Assembly (NCBI RefSeq): GCF_016793595.1
Contig: NZ_JAEULY010000004.1
Span: 1,115,886 to 1,179,885, forward strand
Length of the DNA stretch: 64,000 nucleotides
Origin: Phreatobacter sp.
GTDB taxonomy: Bacteria; Pseudomonadota; Alphaproteobacteria; Rhizobiales; Phreatobacteraceae
Reading direction: 5' to 3'
The position numbers and the translations under genes are program-made. This document shows, piece by piece, positions 18,252 to 29,032 of the stretch. Within the stretch, counting starts at the first letter, position 1. Every line of letters starts with the position of its first letter. The notes under the pieces are model-generated. The model was not told the DNA's origin. It saw only the letters and a list, made by a program, of their open reading frames with translations, and ran no database searches.

Positions 18252-19754
18252 TCACCTCCCCGCCAGCAATTCCCTGATCTTCGCGACCATTTCGTCGCGC
18301 TTCGCCGCGAACTGCGCGGGTCGCGCCGCGCGCCACTCGGCATTGTCGGTGATGGATTTGGCCGCCTCGGCGCCGGCGACGAGGTCCTTGATCATGACCT
18401 CGCCGGCCTCGCGCTCGTTGGAGCCCTGGATGATCACGGCCGGCGCGTTGCGGCGGTCGGCATATTTCATCTGCGGTTTCATGCCGGAGGAGCCGAGATA
18501 CATCTCGGCGCGGATGCCGGCATTGCGGAGTTCGGAGACCATGCCCTGATAGTCGGCGATACGGTCGCGGTCCATGACGAGGACGACGACGGGGCCGACG
18601 GGCTTTCCGGCGCCGAGCTTGCCGAGGGATTTGAGCGCGGCGGCGAGGCGGGAGACGCCGATGGAGAAGCCGGTGGCCGGCACCTCCTCGCCACGGAAGC
18701 GGGCGACGAGACCGTCGTAACGGCCGCCACCGGCGACCGAGCCGAAGCGGACGACCTGCCCCTCGTCATTGGTGACGGGAAAGGTCAGCTCCACCTCGTA
18801 GACGGGGCCGGTGTAATATTCGAGGCCACGGACGACGGAGGGATCGATGACGATGCGGCCATCGTCGTAGCCGGAAGCCGCGAAGAGCGTCGCCATGTCG
18901 CCGAGCTCGGCGACGCCGGCAGCGCCCCGCCCCTCGCCCGCAGCGACCTTCGTCAGATTGGCAATGGTGGCCGCGCCGTCCGCGCCCTTGGCCGCCGTGA
19001 ATGCCAGCACCCGCTCGATCGCCGCGTCATCTAGCCCGGCGCCCTTGGTGAAGTCGCCGCTCTCGTCCTTGCGGCCGGGGCCGAGCAGCAGCTTCACGCC
19101 ATCGGGGCCGAACTTGTCGAGCTTGTCGATGGCGCGCAGCACGGTCAGCCGGCGGCCGGCATTGTCCTCGCCGCCGAGGCCGATGGCCTCCATGACGCCG
19201 TCGAGCACCTTGCGGTTGTTGACCTTCACGACGTAGTCGCCGCGCTTGATCCCAAGGCGCTCCATCGTGTCGGCCGCCATCATGCAGATCTCGGCGTCGG
19301 CGGCCGGCGACGCGGAGCCCACCGTGTCGGCGTCGAACTGCATGAACTGGCGGAAGCGGCCGGGTCCGGGCTTCTCGTTGCGGAAGACGTAGCCGGCGCG
19401 ATAGCTGCGATAGGGCTTGGGCAGGGCGTCGAAATTCTCGGCGACGTAGCGGGCGAGCGGCGCGGTCAGGTCGTAGCGCAGCGACAGCCACTGCTCGTCG
19501 TCGTCCTGGAAGGAGAAGACGCCCTCGTTCGGCCGGTCCTGATCGGGCAGGAACTTGCCGAGCGCGTCGGTGAATTCGACCGCCGGGGTCTCGACGGCGT
19601 CGAAGCCGTAGAGTTCGTACACCTCGCGGATGGTGCGCAGCATGGCGTCGACGCCCGCGATCTCGGCCGCGTCGCGGTCGACGAAGCCGCGCGGCAGGCG
19701 AGCGAGCGCGGCGGCCTTTTTCTTGGGGTCCGGCTTGTTGGCGGCATCCGACAT
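18252..19754 (-). CDS. hisS: Histidine--tRNA ligase
   Basis: Class II synthetase charging tRNA-His. The 500-aa product starts at ATG 19754 (MSDAANKPD). Motif 2 is visible ([20 protein letters not shown]), as are the histidine-specific segments [13 protein letters not shown] and [11 protein letters not shown]. The C-terminal anticodon-binding domain begins around residue 405 (VVLVMDRDR). It is longer than E. coli HisS, in line with the alphaproteobacterial form. It follows the exported protein gene by 67 bp and precedes lepB. Confidence 0.96.
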   Translation of the reverse strand: MSDAANKPDPKKKAAALARLPRGFVDRDAAEIAGVDAMLRTIREVYELYGFDAVETPAVEFTDALGKFLPDQDRPNEGVFSFQDDDEQWLSLRYDLTAPLARYVAENFDALPKPYRSYRAGYVFRNEKPGPGRFRQFMQFDADTVGSASPAADAEICMMAADTMERLGIKRGDYVVKVNNRKVLDGVMEAIGLGGEDNAGRRLTVLRAIDKLDKFGPDGVKLLLGPGRKDESGDFTKGAGLDDAAIERVLAFTAAKGADGAATIANLTKVAAGEGRGAAGVAELGDMATLFAASGYDDGRIVIDPSVVRGLEYYTGPVYEVELTFPVTNDEGQVVRFGSVAGGGRYDGLVARFRGEEVPATGFSIGVSRLAAALKSLGKLGAGKPVGPVVVLVMDRDRIADYQGMVSELRNAGIRAEMYLGSSGMKPQMKYADRRNAPAVIIQGSNEREAGEVMIKDLVAGAEAAKSITDNAEWRAARPAQFAAKRDEMVAKIRELLAGR

Positions 19755-19821
19755 GGGGCAATCCGGCAAAATGACAGGGGCGTTTGCTACCGCACCGGGG
19801 CCGGACTGTCGACCTTCGCGC

Positions 19822-20499
19822 CTACTGCCTGATCGAAAACGCCAGATCGAAAGAACTCTGCTTGTTGCCGACACGGTCGCGAACCGTGGTGCGGACCACA
19901 TATTCGCCCGGCTCGATGCCGGTGAAGGAATAGGTCACGTAGAGAAAGAACTCGCGGTTCCTGCGCCGGCTGGCCGTGGCGATGGTGTTGAAGGCCTGCT
20001 GCGCCACCAGCGACTGGCCGTCGGCGCGGCGCAGTTCGAAGTCGAGCACGAGGTCGGTGCGGAAGATGTCGCCCGATTGCCGCCAGCCCTGCCCGGCAAG
20101 CTCGGCATAGACGAGCAGCGGCTGGCGCACGGCGAAACTGGTGGAATCGCGCGGATTGAACACGCCGTAGCCCTGCGGCTCCTCGGCGACGAAGGTGGCG
20201 CGGCGGATGGTGAGCGGCATCTTCTCCGCGACGATGGCGGCGGCCTCGTCCAGCGCGTCGAGAGCTTCAACCGCCCGGCCGGCGGCGGCGGCCTCCTGCG
20301 CGCGGCGGGTCTCGGCGGAAATCTCCACCGGGGTCGGCCCGATGGGCGCGGGCGCGACGCGGTCGGGCGCCTGCTGGGTGGGCGTCACCTGCTGCGTCGC
20401 CTGCGCCAGCGCGCCGGGTGATGCCAGAAGAGTCAGGGCCAGAAGGCTTGCAGCCAGAAGGCCGGCGCAGGCGGCGGAAAGGAGGGCGGTCGGATGCAT
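19822..20499 (-). CDS. Exported protein of unknown function
   Basis: The 225-aa protein has a Sec signal peptide ([19 protein letters not shown], cleavage expected after ALAQA near residue 33). A proline/glutamine/threonine-rich linker follows, then a C-terminal region of about 130 residues that looks like a beta-sandwich ([21 protein letters not shown]). It is therefore probably periplasmic. ATG 20499 is preferred over the longer reading, which adds arginine-rich non-protein-like sequence. It sits upstream of hisS on the same strand and diverges from gshA. No family could be named. Confidence 0.75.
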   Translation of the reverse strand: MHPTALLSAACAGLLAASLLALTLLASPGALAQATQQVTPTQQAPDRVAPAPIGPTPVEISAETRRAQEAAAAGRAVEALDALDEAAAIVAEKMPLTIRRATFVAEEPQGYGVFNPRDSTSFAVRQPLLVYAELAGQGWRQSGDIFRTDLVLDFELRRADGQSLVAQQAFNTIATASRRRNREFFLYVTYSFTGIEPGEYVVRTTVRDRVGNKQSSFDLAFSIRQ

Positions 20500-20788
20500 G
20501 GGCGGATCGGGCCTCCGGTCGAATCGCCTGCCCAAGATAGCATGCGCGGGGGCGCTGCCGAGGCGGCGCATTGCCGCCGCCGGATACCGTCAAGCGATTG
20601 AACGCCTTGCCCTTTCGCCTGTTTCGGGGGCATCGGACGAGGCAGCAATGTGGCCGCGCCATGGCATAAAGACGGCGTTGCCCCTTCCGAAACCGCAATG
20701 CGATCGTTATGTCCCGGCTCTATCCGGGCCGGGGCGAGCCATGCTTATCTCCCCGCCCTCGTTGCCGCAGCCGCATCAGGACCGCTCT

Positions 20789-22159
20789 ATGGCCCGCGAT
20801 ACCGTCGACCTCACGCCGATCGAATCCCGCGACGAACTGGTGGCCTGGATCGAGAAGGGCGTGAAACCGAAGGAACGCTTTCGCGTCGGCACCGAGCACG
20901 AAAAGTTCGGCTTCTACGTCAAGGACAAGGCGCCGGTGCCCTACGAGGGGCCGCGCGGCATCCGCACCATCCTCACCGGCATGGAGGGACTGCTCGGCTG
21001 GGAGCCGATCCTCGACGGCGAGAACATCATCGGCCTCGCCGACGTGACCGGCGGCGGCGCGATCTCGCTGGAGCCGGGCGGGCAGTTCGAGCTCTCCGGC
21101 GCGCCGCTGGAGACGATCCACCAGACCTGCCGGGAGGCGAACGCGCATTTCGCGCAGGTGAAGCAGATCGCCGATCCGCTGGGCATCGGCTTCCTCGGCC
21201 TCGGCATGAGCCCGAAATGGACCCGCGCCGAGACGCCGGCCATGCCGAAGTCGCGCTACCAGATCATGACGCGCTACATGCCGAAGGTCGGCAATCTCGG
21301 CCTCGACATGATGTACCGGACCTCGACCGTGCAGGCGAACCTCGACTTCGCGTCGGAAGCCGACATGGTCAGGAAGCTGCGCGTGTCGCTGGCCTGGCAG
21401 CCGATCGCGACCGCGATCTTCGCCAATTCGCCGTTCACCGAAGGCAAGCTCAACGGCTACCAGTCGTTCCGCTCGGCGGTGTGGATGGACACCGACAACG
21501 ACCGCTCAGGGATGCTGCCCTTCGCCTTCGAGGACGGCATGGGCTTCGAGCGCTATGTCGACTACGCGCTCGACGTTCCCATGTATTTCGTCAAGCGCGG
21601 CGACACCTATCACGACGTCGCCGGCACCTCGTTCCGCGACCTTCTGGCCGGCAGGAACCCGGCTGTGCCGGGCGAGCGGGCCGTGCTCTCCGACTGGGTG
21701 AATCATGTCGGCACGATCTTCCCGGAGGTCCGGCTGAAGCGCTATCTCGAAATGCGCGGCGCGGATTCGGGGCCGCTGTCGCGCATCGTCGCGCTGCCGG
21801 CCCTGTTCGTCGGGCTGCTCTACGACGACGGCGTGCTGGACGCCGCGTGGGACATCGTCAAGGACTGGACGGCCGAGGAGCGGCAGAAGCTGCGCGACGA
21901 CGTGCCGAGGCTCGGCTTCAAGGCGGAGATCCGCGGGCTGACGGCCGGGGAGCTGGCGCGGCAGATGCTGACGCTGGCGCGCACGGGCCTGCGCCGCCGC
22001 GACAGGCTGGACGAGGATGGCTGCGACGAGACGCGCTATCTCGACCCGATCCAGGCGATCGTCGATGACGGCCGCACGCCGGCCGAGGTACTGATCGAGA
22101 AATATCTCGGTCCGTGGCAGGGCCAGATCGACCGGGTGTTCGAGGAACAGGCGTACTAG
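20789..22159 (+). CDS. gshA: Glutamate--cysteine ligase
   Basis: First, rate-limiting step of glutathione synthesis: ATP-dependent joining of glutamate and cysteine. The 456-aa protein matches the alphaproteobacterial/plant-type ligase, with FRVGTEHEKFGFYV near residue 30, GGGAISLEPGGQFELSG, MMYRTSTVQANLD and the NPAVPGERAVLSDWVNH segment. ATG 20789 has AGGA seven bases upstream; ATG 20741 would add 16 residues. gshB is not in the window. The stop is 6 bp from the convergent LysR gene stop. Confidence 0.95.
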   Translation: MARDTVDLTPIESRDELVAWIEKGVKPKERFRVGTEHEKFGFYVKDKAPVPYEGPRGIRTILTGMEGLLGWEPILDGENIIGLADVTGGGAISLEPGGQFELSGAPLETIHQTCREANAHFAQVKQIADPLGIGFLGLGMSPKWTRAETPAMPKSRYQIMTRYMPKVGNLGLDMMYRTSTVQANLDFASEADMVRKLRVSLAWQPIATAIFANSPFTEGKLNGYQSFRSAVWMDTDNDRSGMLPFAFEDGMGFERYVDYALDVPMYFVKRGDTYHDVAGTSFRDLLAGRNPAVPGERAVLSDWVNHVGTIFPEVRLKRYLEMRGADSGPLSRIVALPALFVGLLYDDGVLDAAWDIVKDWTAEERQKLRDDVPRLGFKAEIRGLTAGELARQMLTLARTGLRRRDRLDEDGCDETRYLDPIQAIVDDGRTPAEVLIEKYLGPWQGQIDRVFEEQAY

Positions 22160-22165
22160 CCTGCC

Positions 22166-23047
22166 TCACTCCGCCGCCTGAACGTGCTCCGTCAGGTTGT
22201 CGAGGCTGGAGACGACGTGGTCGGCGAGCGCTTCCGCCAGCGCCGACATCTCGTGCGGGTTGCGCAAGAGGGCGACGGAGACCGACGGCAGGGCCGGGAA
22301 GCCGTCCGAGGGCTGGAGCACGCGCATGCCCGGACGCAGCGCCGATTCCGGCAGCACGGAAACCGCGAGGCCAGCCATGACGGCGGCGCCCACCGCCGCC
22401 GCGTTCCAGCTCGCATAGAGGATGCGGTAGGAGCGGCCAGCCGCCTCCAGCCGCTCGGTGGCGGCGCGGCGCCAGTCGCAGGTCGGCCGGCCCACGGCCA
22501 GCGGCACGGGATCGTCGCAATGGACCGCGACGCGGGCCGACGACACCCAGAGCAGCTGCTCGCGGCGGAACACGAGCGCCGGCCCCTTCTCGGCGCGGTG
22601 GGTGATGATCGCGATGTCGAGCTCGTTGGACTGGACGCGCTCGGACAGCATCGGGGAGGGCTCGCAGACGACGGTGACCTCGGCGCGCGGGTTCGAACGT
22701 GAGAAGCGGGCGAGGATTTCCGGCAGGTAGCGGTCGGCATAATCGTCGGGCACGCCGAGGCGCACGCGGCCGGTGAGTTCGGCCGCGGCGAAGGCGGAGA
22801 CCGCCTCCATGTTCAGCTTGACGATGCGGCGGGCATAGTCGAGCAGCCGCTCGCCGTCCTCGGTGAGCCGCGAGGCGCGGCCGTCGCGCTCGAACAACGG
22901 CTTGCCGATGCGCTCCTCCAGCCGCTTCATCTGCATGGAGACGGCCGACTGGGTCTTGAACACCACGTCGGCGGCGCGCGTGAAACTCCCGGTATCGGCG
23001 ATCGCCATGAAGGTCCGGAGCTGGTCGATATCGAGCAGAATGGCCAT
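22166..23047 (-). CDS. LysR-family transcriptional regulator
   Basis: The 293-aa protein has the LysR winged helix at residues 5-65 (LRTFMAIADTGSFTRAADVVFKTQSAVSMQMK) and an effector domain of about 200 residues. The DNA-binding half resembles the LrhA/PecT branch. ATG 23047 has AGGGGATC upstream; the frame continues nine codons further without need. It is transcribed away from a DUF1127 gene across 201 bp that contains a TGTGA-TGTC-TCACA palindrome. This is the usual arrangement for a LysR protein controlling itself and its divergent neighbour. Confidence 0.92.
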   Translation of the reverse strand: MAILLDIDQLRTFMAIADTGSFTRAADVVFKTQSAVSMQMKRLEERIGKPLFERDGRASRLTEDGERLLDYARRIVKLNMEAVSAFAAAELTGRVRLGVPDDYADRYLPEILARFSRSNPRAEVTVVCEPSPMLSERVQSNELDIAIITHRAEKGPALVFRREQLLWVSSARVAVHCDDPVPLAVGRPTCDWRRAATERLEAAGRSYRILYASWNAAAVGAAVMAGLAVSVLPESALRPGMRVLQPSDGFPALPSVSVALLRNPHEMSALAEALADHVVSSLDNLTEHVQAAE

Positions 23048-23078
23048 GGCGATCCCCTGACAGCATCGCATCATCAGT

Positions 23079-23092
23079 TGTGATGTCTCACA
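23079..23092. promoter_or_regulatory. Palindrome in the LysR/DUF1127 divergent promoter
   Basis: TGTGA-TGTC-TCACA is a perfect 5-bp inverted repeat with a 4-base spacer, 32 bp from the LysR start and 157 bp from the DUF1127 start. It lies beside the AT-rich stretch ATTAAAAACATT. A LysR recognition site is inferred from position and symmetry. Confidence 0.5.
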
Positions 23093-23248
23093 TTAAAAAC
23101 ATTCGCTTCAATGATCAATCGTCCCGTGACATTCTTTCCCCATCGGCAACTGCCTCCGGAAACCGGGCTTCGACCCGGCCGCACGCGTCTCTCGGCGCGG
23201 GCCCGGGAACCTGTTTGCCGCGCCCGCTGACCGAAAAGGAGAAGTCCC

Positions 23249-23587
23249 ATGCCGATGTTCGCCACCACGTTTTCTTCCGCCGTTCTCTCGGTGGTCGCCG
23301 TCGTGCGCCGTCAGGCCGAGGTTCTCCGCAATTGGCGCGAGGCGCGACTGAGCTACCGCACGCTCTGCGAGATGGACGGCAAAACGCTGGCCGATCTCGG
23401 CCTGACGCGGAGCGACCTTCGAGACGCCACGGTGGCCGGCTTTTTCGGCGATCCCACCGTGATCGTCGCCGCCCGCGCCAAGGAGCGCCAGTGGCGCCGG
23501 GGCGCGACAGCCAGGACGCTGGCCGGCCCCTCGCTCGTCCCGGACATCGCGCCGGGCCTGCGCCAGCAGCCCGTCGCCTGCGGCTGA
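23249..23587 (+). CDS. DUF1127 domain protein
   Basis: The 112-aa basic protein carries the DUF1127 core at about residues 25-55 (LRNWREARLSYRTLCEMDGKTLADLGLTRSDL). Small DUF1127 proteins in alphaproteobacteria have been linked to phosphate, carbon and RNA metabolism, but longer ones like this are little studied. The ribosome site GAAAAGGAGAA before ATG 23249 is strong. A perfect intrinsic terminator follows at 23674. It is divergent from, and possibly controlled by, the LysR gene. Confidence 0.82.
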   Translation: MPMFATTFSSAVLSVVAVVRRQAEVLRNWREARLSYRTLCEMDGKTLADLGLTRSDLRDATVAGFFGDPTVIVAARAKERQWRRGATARTLAGPSLVPDIAPGLRQQPVACG

Positions 23588-23673
23588 CCCTCTTTGCGGG
23601 GCACTTTCCCGCGCCCCGCACAGCCTGTCCCGGGCAAGGCCGTCCCCTCGCTCGACGCCCGGGACCCCTCCAG

Positions 23674-23703
23674 CCGCCGCGGTCCTCCGCGGCGGTTTTT
23701 TTT
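23674..23703 (+). terminator. Intrinsic terminator after the DUF1127 gene
   Basis: CCGCCGCGG and CCGCGGCGG form a perfect 9-bp stem with a TCCT loop, followed by eight T residues. It is one of the strongest terminators in the window. Confidence 0.92.
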
Positions 23704-23790
23704 CGAGCCGGCCTCCACGCCGCGGCAACGCATGGTTGCGAAGCGGCCGCGCCCTACCCCCTCCCTACCCAACCCGCTAGAGCAGAGGCC

Positions 23791-24570
23791 ATGATGTTGC
23801 CGGCCCTGCCCACCGACCCTGTCTTCTACGCCGTCGGTTTCGCGGCCACCTTCCTCATGGGCCTCGGCAAGGGCGCCTTCGGAGGCGGGCTCGCCATTCT
23901 CGGCATTCCCCTGCTGGCGCTGGTCATGGACCCGATCCAGGCGGCCATCGTCACGGCGCTGCTGGTCGCCTTCATGGACATGTTCGCGCTCGGCTCGTTT
24001 CCGCGCAGCGCCTGGTCGAAGCCGGACCTCGTCTGGCTGATGCCGGGCCTGCTGGCGGGCCTGTTCGTCGGCTTCCTCGTCTTCGAATATGTCGACCGGC
24101 GTCTGGTGGCGTTCTCCATCGCCGTAATCACGCTGATCTTCACCGCCCATTATTTCGCCCGGCGCGGCAAGCCGCCCACCGCCATTCCGGTCTCGCCGCC
24201 GCTGGCGCTCGCGGCCAGCGCCGGGGCCGGCTTCACCACCTATATCGCCCATGCCGGCGGGCCGCCCATGGCGCTCTACCTGCTGCGCCGGGGCCTGACC
24301 AAGACCGCCTATGCCGCGACCACCATCGTCATCTTCACGGTCGGCAATCTGGTGAAGCTGCCGGGCTACATCTGGTCCGGCCTCGGCGAACCCGGCGTCT
24401 TCGCCAAGGCGGTGGCGCTCAGCCCCATCGTGCCCGTGGGCGTGCTGATCGGCCGCAGGCTGCACGACCGCCTGCCGCAGCAGCGGCTCTATTCGCTCTG
24501 CTATGTCCTGGTCGGCCTCGCCGGCCTCAAACTCCTGTGGGACGCCTCGCGCGCCTTGCTGACAGCATGA
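23791..24570 (+). CDS. TauE/SafE-family membrane transporter
   Basis: The 259-aa protein has about eight hydrophobic helices in two repeats. The first contains MGLGKGAFGGGLAILGIPLL and the second AGAGFTTYIAHAGGPPMALYLL, the family's paired glycine-rich signatures. Members export sulfite, sulfoacetate or other organic anions. The substrate here is unknown. The start codon region has two ATGs (23791, 23794), and the first is used. Its stop overlaps the start of the EamA gene (ATGA), so the two are translationally coupled. Confidence 0.88.
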   Translation: MMLPALPTDPVFYAVGFAATFLMGLGKGAFGGGLAILGIPLLALVMDPIQAAIVTALLVAFMDMFALGSFPRSAWSKPDLVWLMPGLLAGLFVGFLVFEYVDRRLVAFSIAVITLIFTAHYFARRGKPPTAIPVSPPLALAASAGAGFTTYIAHAGGPPMALYLLRRGLTKTAYAATTIVIFTVGNLVKLPGYIWSGLGEPGVFAKAVALSPIVPVGVLIGRRLHDRLPQQRLYSLCYVLVGLAGLKLLWDASRALLTA

Positions 24571-25454
24571 CCCTTCCTCCGACGAAACTGGCCGCCCTCG
24601 CCTCGCGCGGGCCGATGCCCTTCGTGGTCGCCGCCCTCGGCATCTTCCTGCTGTCGGCCATGGACGCGCTGATCAAGGGCGTGGCGACCGCGCACCCGAC
24701 CGCACAGATCGTGTTCATGCGCTATGCCTGCGGCCTGCCGTGGGCGCTGCTGTTCTTCGCCATCGCCCGGCCGCCGGCGCCATCGGCCGAGATGGTGCGC
24801 GCCCACGTGCTGCGCGGCGTTCTGGTGGTGATCACCGCCTTCCTGTTCTTCTACGCGCTGGCGACGCTGCCGCTGGCCGAGGCCATCACCCTCACCTTCC
24901 TGTCGCCGCTGTTCCTCGCCGTGCTGGCCGCGATCATCCTGAAGGAGCCGATCCCGCCGGCCGTGCTGATCGCCATCGTCGTCGGCTTCGTCGGCATGAC
25001 GGTCATCGTCGCGGGCAAGGTGGGCGGCGGCCAGTTCGACCTCGTGCGCGTGCTCGGCATCGGCGCGGCGGTGTCGTCGGCCCTCGCCTATGCGGCCAAC
25101 CTGGTGCTGCTCAGGAAGCGCGCGCAGACCGACCCGTTCGGCCTGATCATCCTGTTCCAGAACCTGTTTCCGCTGATCATCATCGCGCCGTTCGCCTGGC
25201 TGGTCTGGGAGACGCCGGAACTGAGGTCGTGGCTGATCTTTCTCGGTATCGGCGGCTTCGGCCTCGCCGGGCACCTGTGCATGGCCTGGGCGTTCCGGCA
25301 CGCCAATGCCGGGCCGCTGGGCGTGCTGGAATATACCGCGCTGATCTGGAGCGCCGGCCTCGGCTACCTGTTCTTCGCGGAGATCCCGGCCTGGACCACG
25401 TGGGCGGGCGCCGCGCTCATCGTCGCCGCCTGCCTCGCGGTGATCCGGAAGTAG
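24567..25454 (+). CDS. EamA-family (DMT superfamily) membrane transporter
   Basis: The 295-aa membrane protein has ten predicted helices in two EamA halves (ALGIFLLSAMDALIKG at the start, LVVITAFLFFYALATLPLAEA, then MAWAFRHANAGPLGVLEYTALIW in the second half). ATG 24567 overlaps the TGA of the TauE gene. The overlap implies one transcript for two different exporters. The substrate is not identifiable. It ends 2 bp before the convergent thioesterase stop. Confidence 0.9.
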   Translation: MTLPPTKLAALASRGPMPFVVAALGIFLLSAMDALIKGVATAHPTAQIVFMRYACGLPWALLFFAIARPPAPSAEMVRAHVLRGVLVVITAFLFFYALATLPLAEAITLTFLSPLFLAVLAAIILKEPIPPAVLIAIVVGFVGMTVIVAGKVGGGQFDLVRVLGIGAAVSSALAYAANLVLLRKRAQTDPFGLIILFQNLFPLIIIAPFAWLVWETPELRSWLIFLGIGGFGLAGHLCMAWAFRHANAGPLGVLEYTALIWSAGLGYLFFAEIPAWTTWAGAALIVAACLAVIRK

Positions 25455-25456
25455 GG

Positions 25457-25957
25457 TCAGGCCGGCGGGCGGGCGTCGAAGATCAGGCAGGTCTCGGTGG
25501 CATGGGCGATCAGGCGGCCCTTGCCGTCGATCAGCTTCGCCTCGGAGGTCGCGATGCGGCCGCCGGCATGGATCACCTTGCCCTCGCAGCGCACCAGGCC
25601 GGTCGCCGGCGTCAGCGCGCGAACATAGTTCACCTTCATCTCGACGGTCGTGTAGGCCTGTCCCGCCTTGATGATCGTGTGGACGCAGCAGCCGAGCGCG
25701 GAATCGAGGATGGTCGCGGTCCAGCCGCCATGGATCGTGCCCAGCGGATTGAAGAAGTCGGCGGTCGGCGTGCCCTCGAAGACGGCGCGGCCCGGCTCGG
25801 CCTCGGTGAGGATGAAGCCCATCGATTTCGCGATCGGCGGCGCCGGGTACTTGCCGGAGAGCATGCCATTGAGGAAATCAATGCCGTCTTGGCCCGTCGC
25901 CTCGGCGGCATCGACGACGCCATAGCGGATGGCGGGGCTGGCGGGTCCGTCGGTCAT
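25457..25957 (-). CDS. PaaI-type hotdog-fold thioesterase
   Basis: The 166-aa protein is a single hotdog domain with NPLGTIHGGWTATILDSALG (the conserved HGG and helix Asp) and the strand TTVEMKVNYVRALTPATG. These enzymes hydrolyse acyl-CoA or aryl-CoA thioesters. ATG 25957 (MTDGPASPAIRYG) is preferred; the frame runs 13 codons further, but those would cover the operator at 25981-26000. It lies downstream of a MarR gene on the same strand, and its promoter carries a perfect inverted repeat. It is probably controlled by that MarR protein. Confidence 0.88.
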   Translation of the reverse strand: MTDGPASPAIRYGVVDAAEATGQDGIDFLNGMLSGKYPAPPIAKSMGFILTEAEPGRAVFEGTPTADFFNPLGTIHGGWTATILDSALGCCVHTIIKAGQAYTTVEMKVNYVRALTPATGLVRCEGKVIHAGGRIATSEAKLIDGKGRLIAHATETCLIFDARPPA

Positions 25958-25980
25958 GCTGGGCTCCGGGGGAAACGATA

Positions 25981-26000
25981 TATCGTGTATCTGCACGATA
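25981..26000. promoter_or_regulatory. Candidate MarR operator upstream of the thioesterase gene
   Basis: TATCGTG-TATCTG-CACGATA is a perfect 7-bp inverted repeat with a 6-base centre, 24 bp before the thioesterase start and about 80 bp past the MarR stop. Size and symmetry are typical of MarR dimers; the assignment is inferred from adjacency. Confidence 0.6.
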
Positions 26001-26081
26001 CTTGGCTGACGCCTTCACAGTCAACATCGCCGCAGCCGCGTGAATGTCAGCAGGCCGGCATGGCCGAGGCGGGGACGACCG

Positions 26082-26603
26082 TCAGGCCTCGCAGTCCTTC
26101 AGCGCCCGGCGGATGGTGCGCAGACCCTCGCGGGTCTCGGTCCAGACCTGCACGCCGACGGCGCTTTCCATCTTGGCGTGCTCGGCCTCCCAGAGCGGAA
26201 TGGCGGCGGCAAGCAGGCTGAGGCCGTTGGCGGTCAGTTCGGGGCGGACGGCCCGGCCCGGGCCGCTCGAGACGCGCACGAGATCGAGCGCTTCCAGCCG
26301 CTTGAGGTTGCGCGTCATGGTCGTACGGTCGAGCGCCAGCGCGTCGGACAGCGCCGTCACCGAACCGGTCTTGGCGGCCGCGAGCGCGGCCAGGATGTTG
26401 AACTGGGTGACCTCGACGCCGAGCGGCGCAAGCGCCCGGTTATAGGCGCGCGTCACCGCATGGGCGGTCATCCGGGTCTGATAGCAGATGCACGAGCGGC
26501 CGATCCGGATCAGCGTCGACTGGTCGGGCAGGCCCGCGCCCGCTCCCGCCTGCGGGCGGTCCGCATCGGCTGTCGGAGCAAGAGAGGTCGGGGGCGTCGT
26601 CAT
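26082..26603 (-). CDS. MarR-family transcriptional regulator
   Basis: The 173-aa protein has a flexible N-terminus of about 35 residues, then the MarR winged helix: TQFNILAALAAAKTGSVTALSDALALDRTTMTRNLKRLEALDLV is the helix-turn-helix, and SSGPGRAVRPELTANG is the wing. The cysteine pair in RSCICYQTR is notable, since some MarR proteins sense oxidants or metals with such residues; this is only a possibility. It lies upstream of, and in line with, the thioesterase gene. Confidence 0.9.
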   Translation of the reverse strand: MTTPPTSLAPTADADRPQAGAGAGLPDQSTLIRIGRSCICYQTRMTAHAVTRAYNRALAPLGVEVTQFNILAALAAAKTGSVTALSDALALDRTTMTRNLKRLEALDLVRVSSGPGRAVRPELTANGLSLLAAAIPLWEAEHAKMESAVGVQVWTETREGLRTIRRALKDCEA

Positions 26604-26702
26604 GTCGTCACGATCCGGCGGGACAAGGCCCGCGTCAAGGCCGAAGCCGGGTATCGATCATGTAGGAACTGGCCGTCGGATTAACCATCCCGCAAGGCTT
26701 TC

Positions 26703-26731
26703 TTGACTCTTCCGCGGGGCCATCCTATCTC
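26703..26731 (+). promoter_or_regulatory. groESL sigma-70-type promoter
   Basis: TTGACT (26703-26708), a 17-base spacer and TATCTC (26726-26731) lie just upstream of the CIRCE element. HrcA bound to the CIRCE would block the transcription start, as in other groESL operons. Confidence 0.6.
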
Positions 26732-26743
26732 ACCGCCGGCTCG

Positions 26744-26770
26744 TTAGCAGTCACGATCGCTGAGTGCTAA
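26744..26770 (+). promoter_or_regulatory. CIRCE element (HrcA operator) of groESL
   Basis: TTAGCAGTC, nine bases, then GAGTGCTAA. It matches the TTAGCACTC-N9-GAGTGCTAA consensus at 17 of 18 arm positions; the left arm has one change (C to G). HrcA repression of groESL under non-stress conditions is established knowledge for this element. Confidence 0.95.
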
Positions 26771-26839
26771 CAGACCGGCCGACAGGCCTATCCAGTATTT
26801 TGCGGCTCTGAAGCCGCTCATGTCAGGGACCAAAAACCC

Positions 26840-27130
26840 ATGAAGTTCCGTCCGCTGCACGACCGCGTGGTCGTCCGTCGCCTCGAGGGCGAGGAGAAGA
26901 CCAAGGGTGGCATCATCATCCCGGATACCGCGAAGGAAAAGCCCCAGGAGGGCGAGATCCTGGCGGTCGGCCCGGGCGGCCGCGACGAGGCCGGCAAGCT
27001 CGTCCCGCTCGACGTCAAGAAGGGCGACAAGGTGCTGTTCGGCAAGTGGTCGGGCACCGAAGTGAAGATCGACGGCGTCGACCTCCTCATCATGAAGGAG
27101 AGCGACATCATGGGCGTGATCGCGAAGTAA
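26840..27130 (+). CDS. groES: Co-chaperonin GroES
   Basis: The 96-aa protein forms the seven-subunit lid of the GroEL chamber. It begins [21 protein letters not shown], includes the mobile loop ([19 protein letters not shown], about 20-38), and ends IMGVIAK. It lies 69 bp downstream of the CIRCE element and 53 bp upstream of groEL, the universal order. Heat-shock control through HrcA is expected from the CIRCE. Confidence 0.98.
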   Translation: MKFRPLHDRVVVRRLEGEEKTKGGIIIPDTAKEKPQEGEILAVGPGGRDEAGKLVPLDVKKGDKVLFGKWSGTEVKIDGVDLLIMKESDIMGVIAK

Positions 27131-27177
27131 GCGCGAACCCTTCCCGCCACCCCAATCAGTTCTTTCCCAAGGAGTAA

Positions 27178-28821
<1,644 letters not shown>

Positions 28822-28846
28822 TCCATCCACCATTCGCATACGGAAG

Positions 28847-28869
28847 GGGCGCCCTCGGGCGCCCTTTTT
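28847..28869 (+). terminator. groEL terminator, first copy
   Basis: GGGCGCCC-TC-GGGCGCCC followed by TTTTTG. It lies 26 bp after the groEL stop. Confidence 0.92.
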
Positions 28870-28969
28870 GTTTGTGCCGCCCATCCGCCTGAAGTAGCGC
28901 GAGCCGGGCAAGCCCGGCGCGCGCGGGCAGCATGGACTTCTGAGTCCATCCACCATTCGCATACGGAAA

Positions 28970-28992
28970 GGGCGCCCTCGGGCGCCCTTTTT
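28970..28992 (+). terminator. groEL terminator, second copy
   Basis: The same GGGCGCCC-TC-GGGCGCCC stem and T-run as the first copy, in tandem. It gives groESL a double terminator and may also help end the convergent minus-strand gene at 29033. Confidence 0.9.
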
Positions 28993-29032
28993 GTTTGTGC
29001 CGGATTCCGTGAGGTGGCCGGCCGAGATCAGC

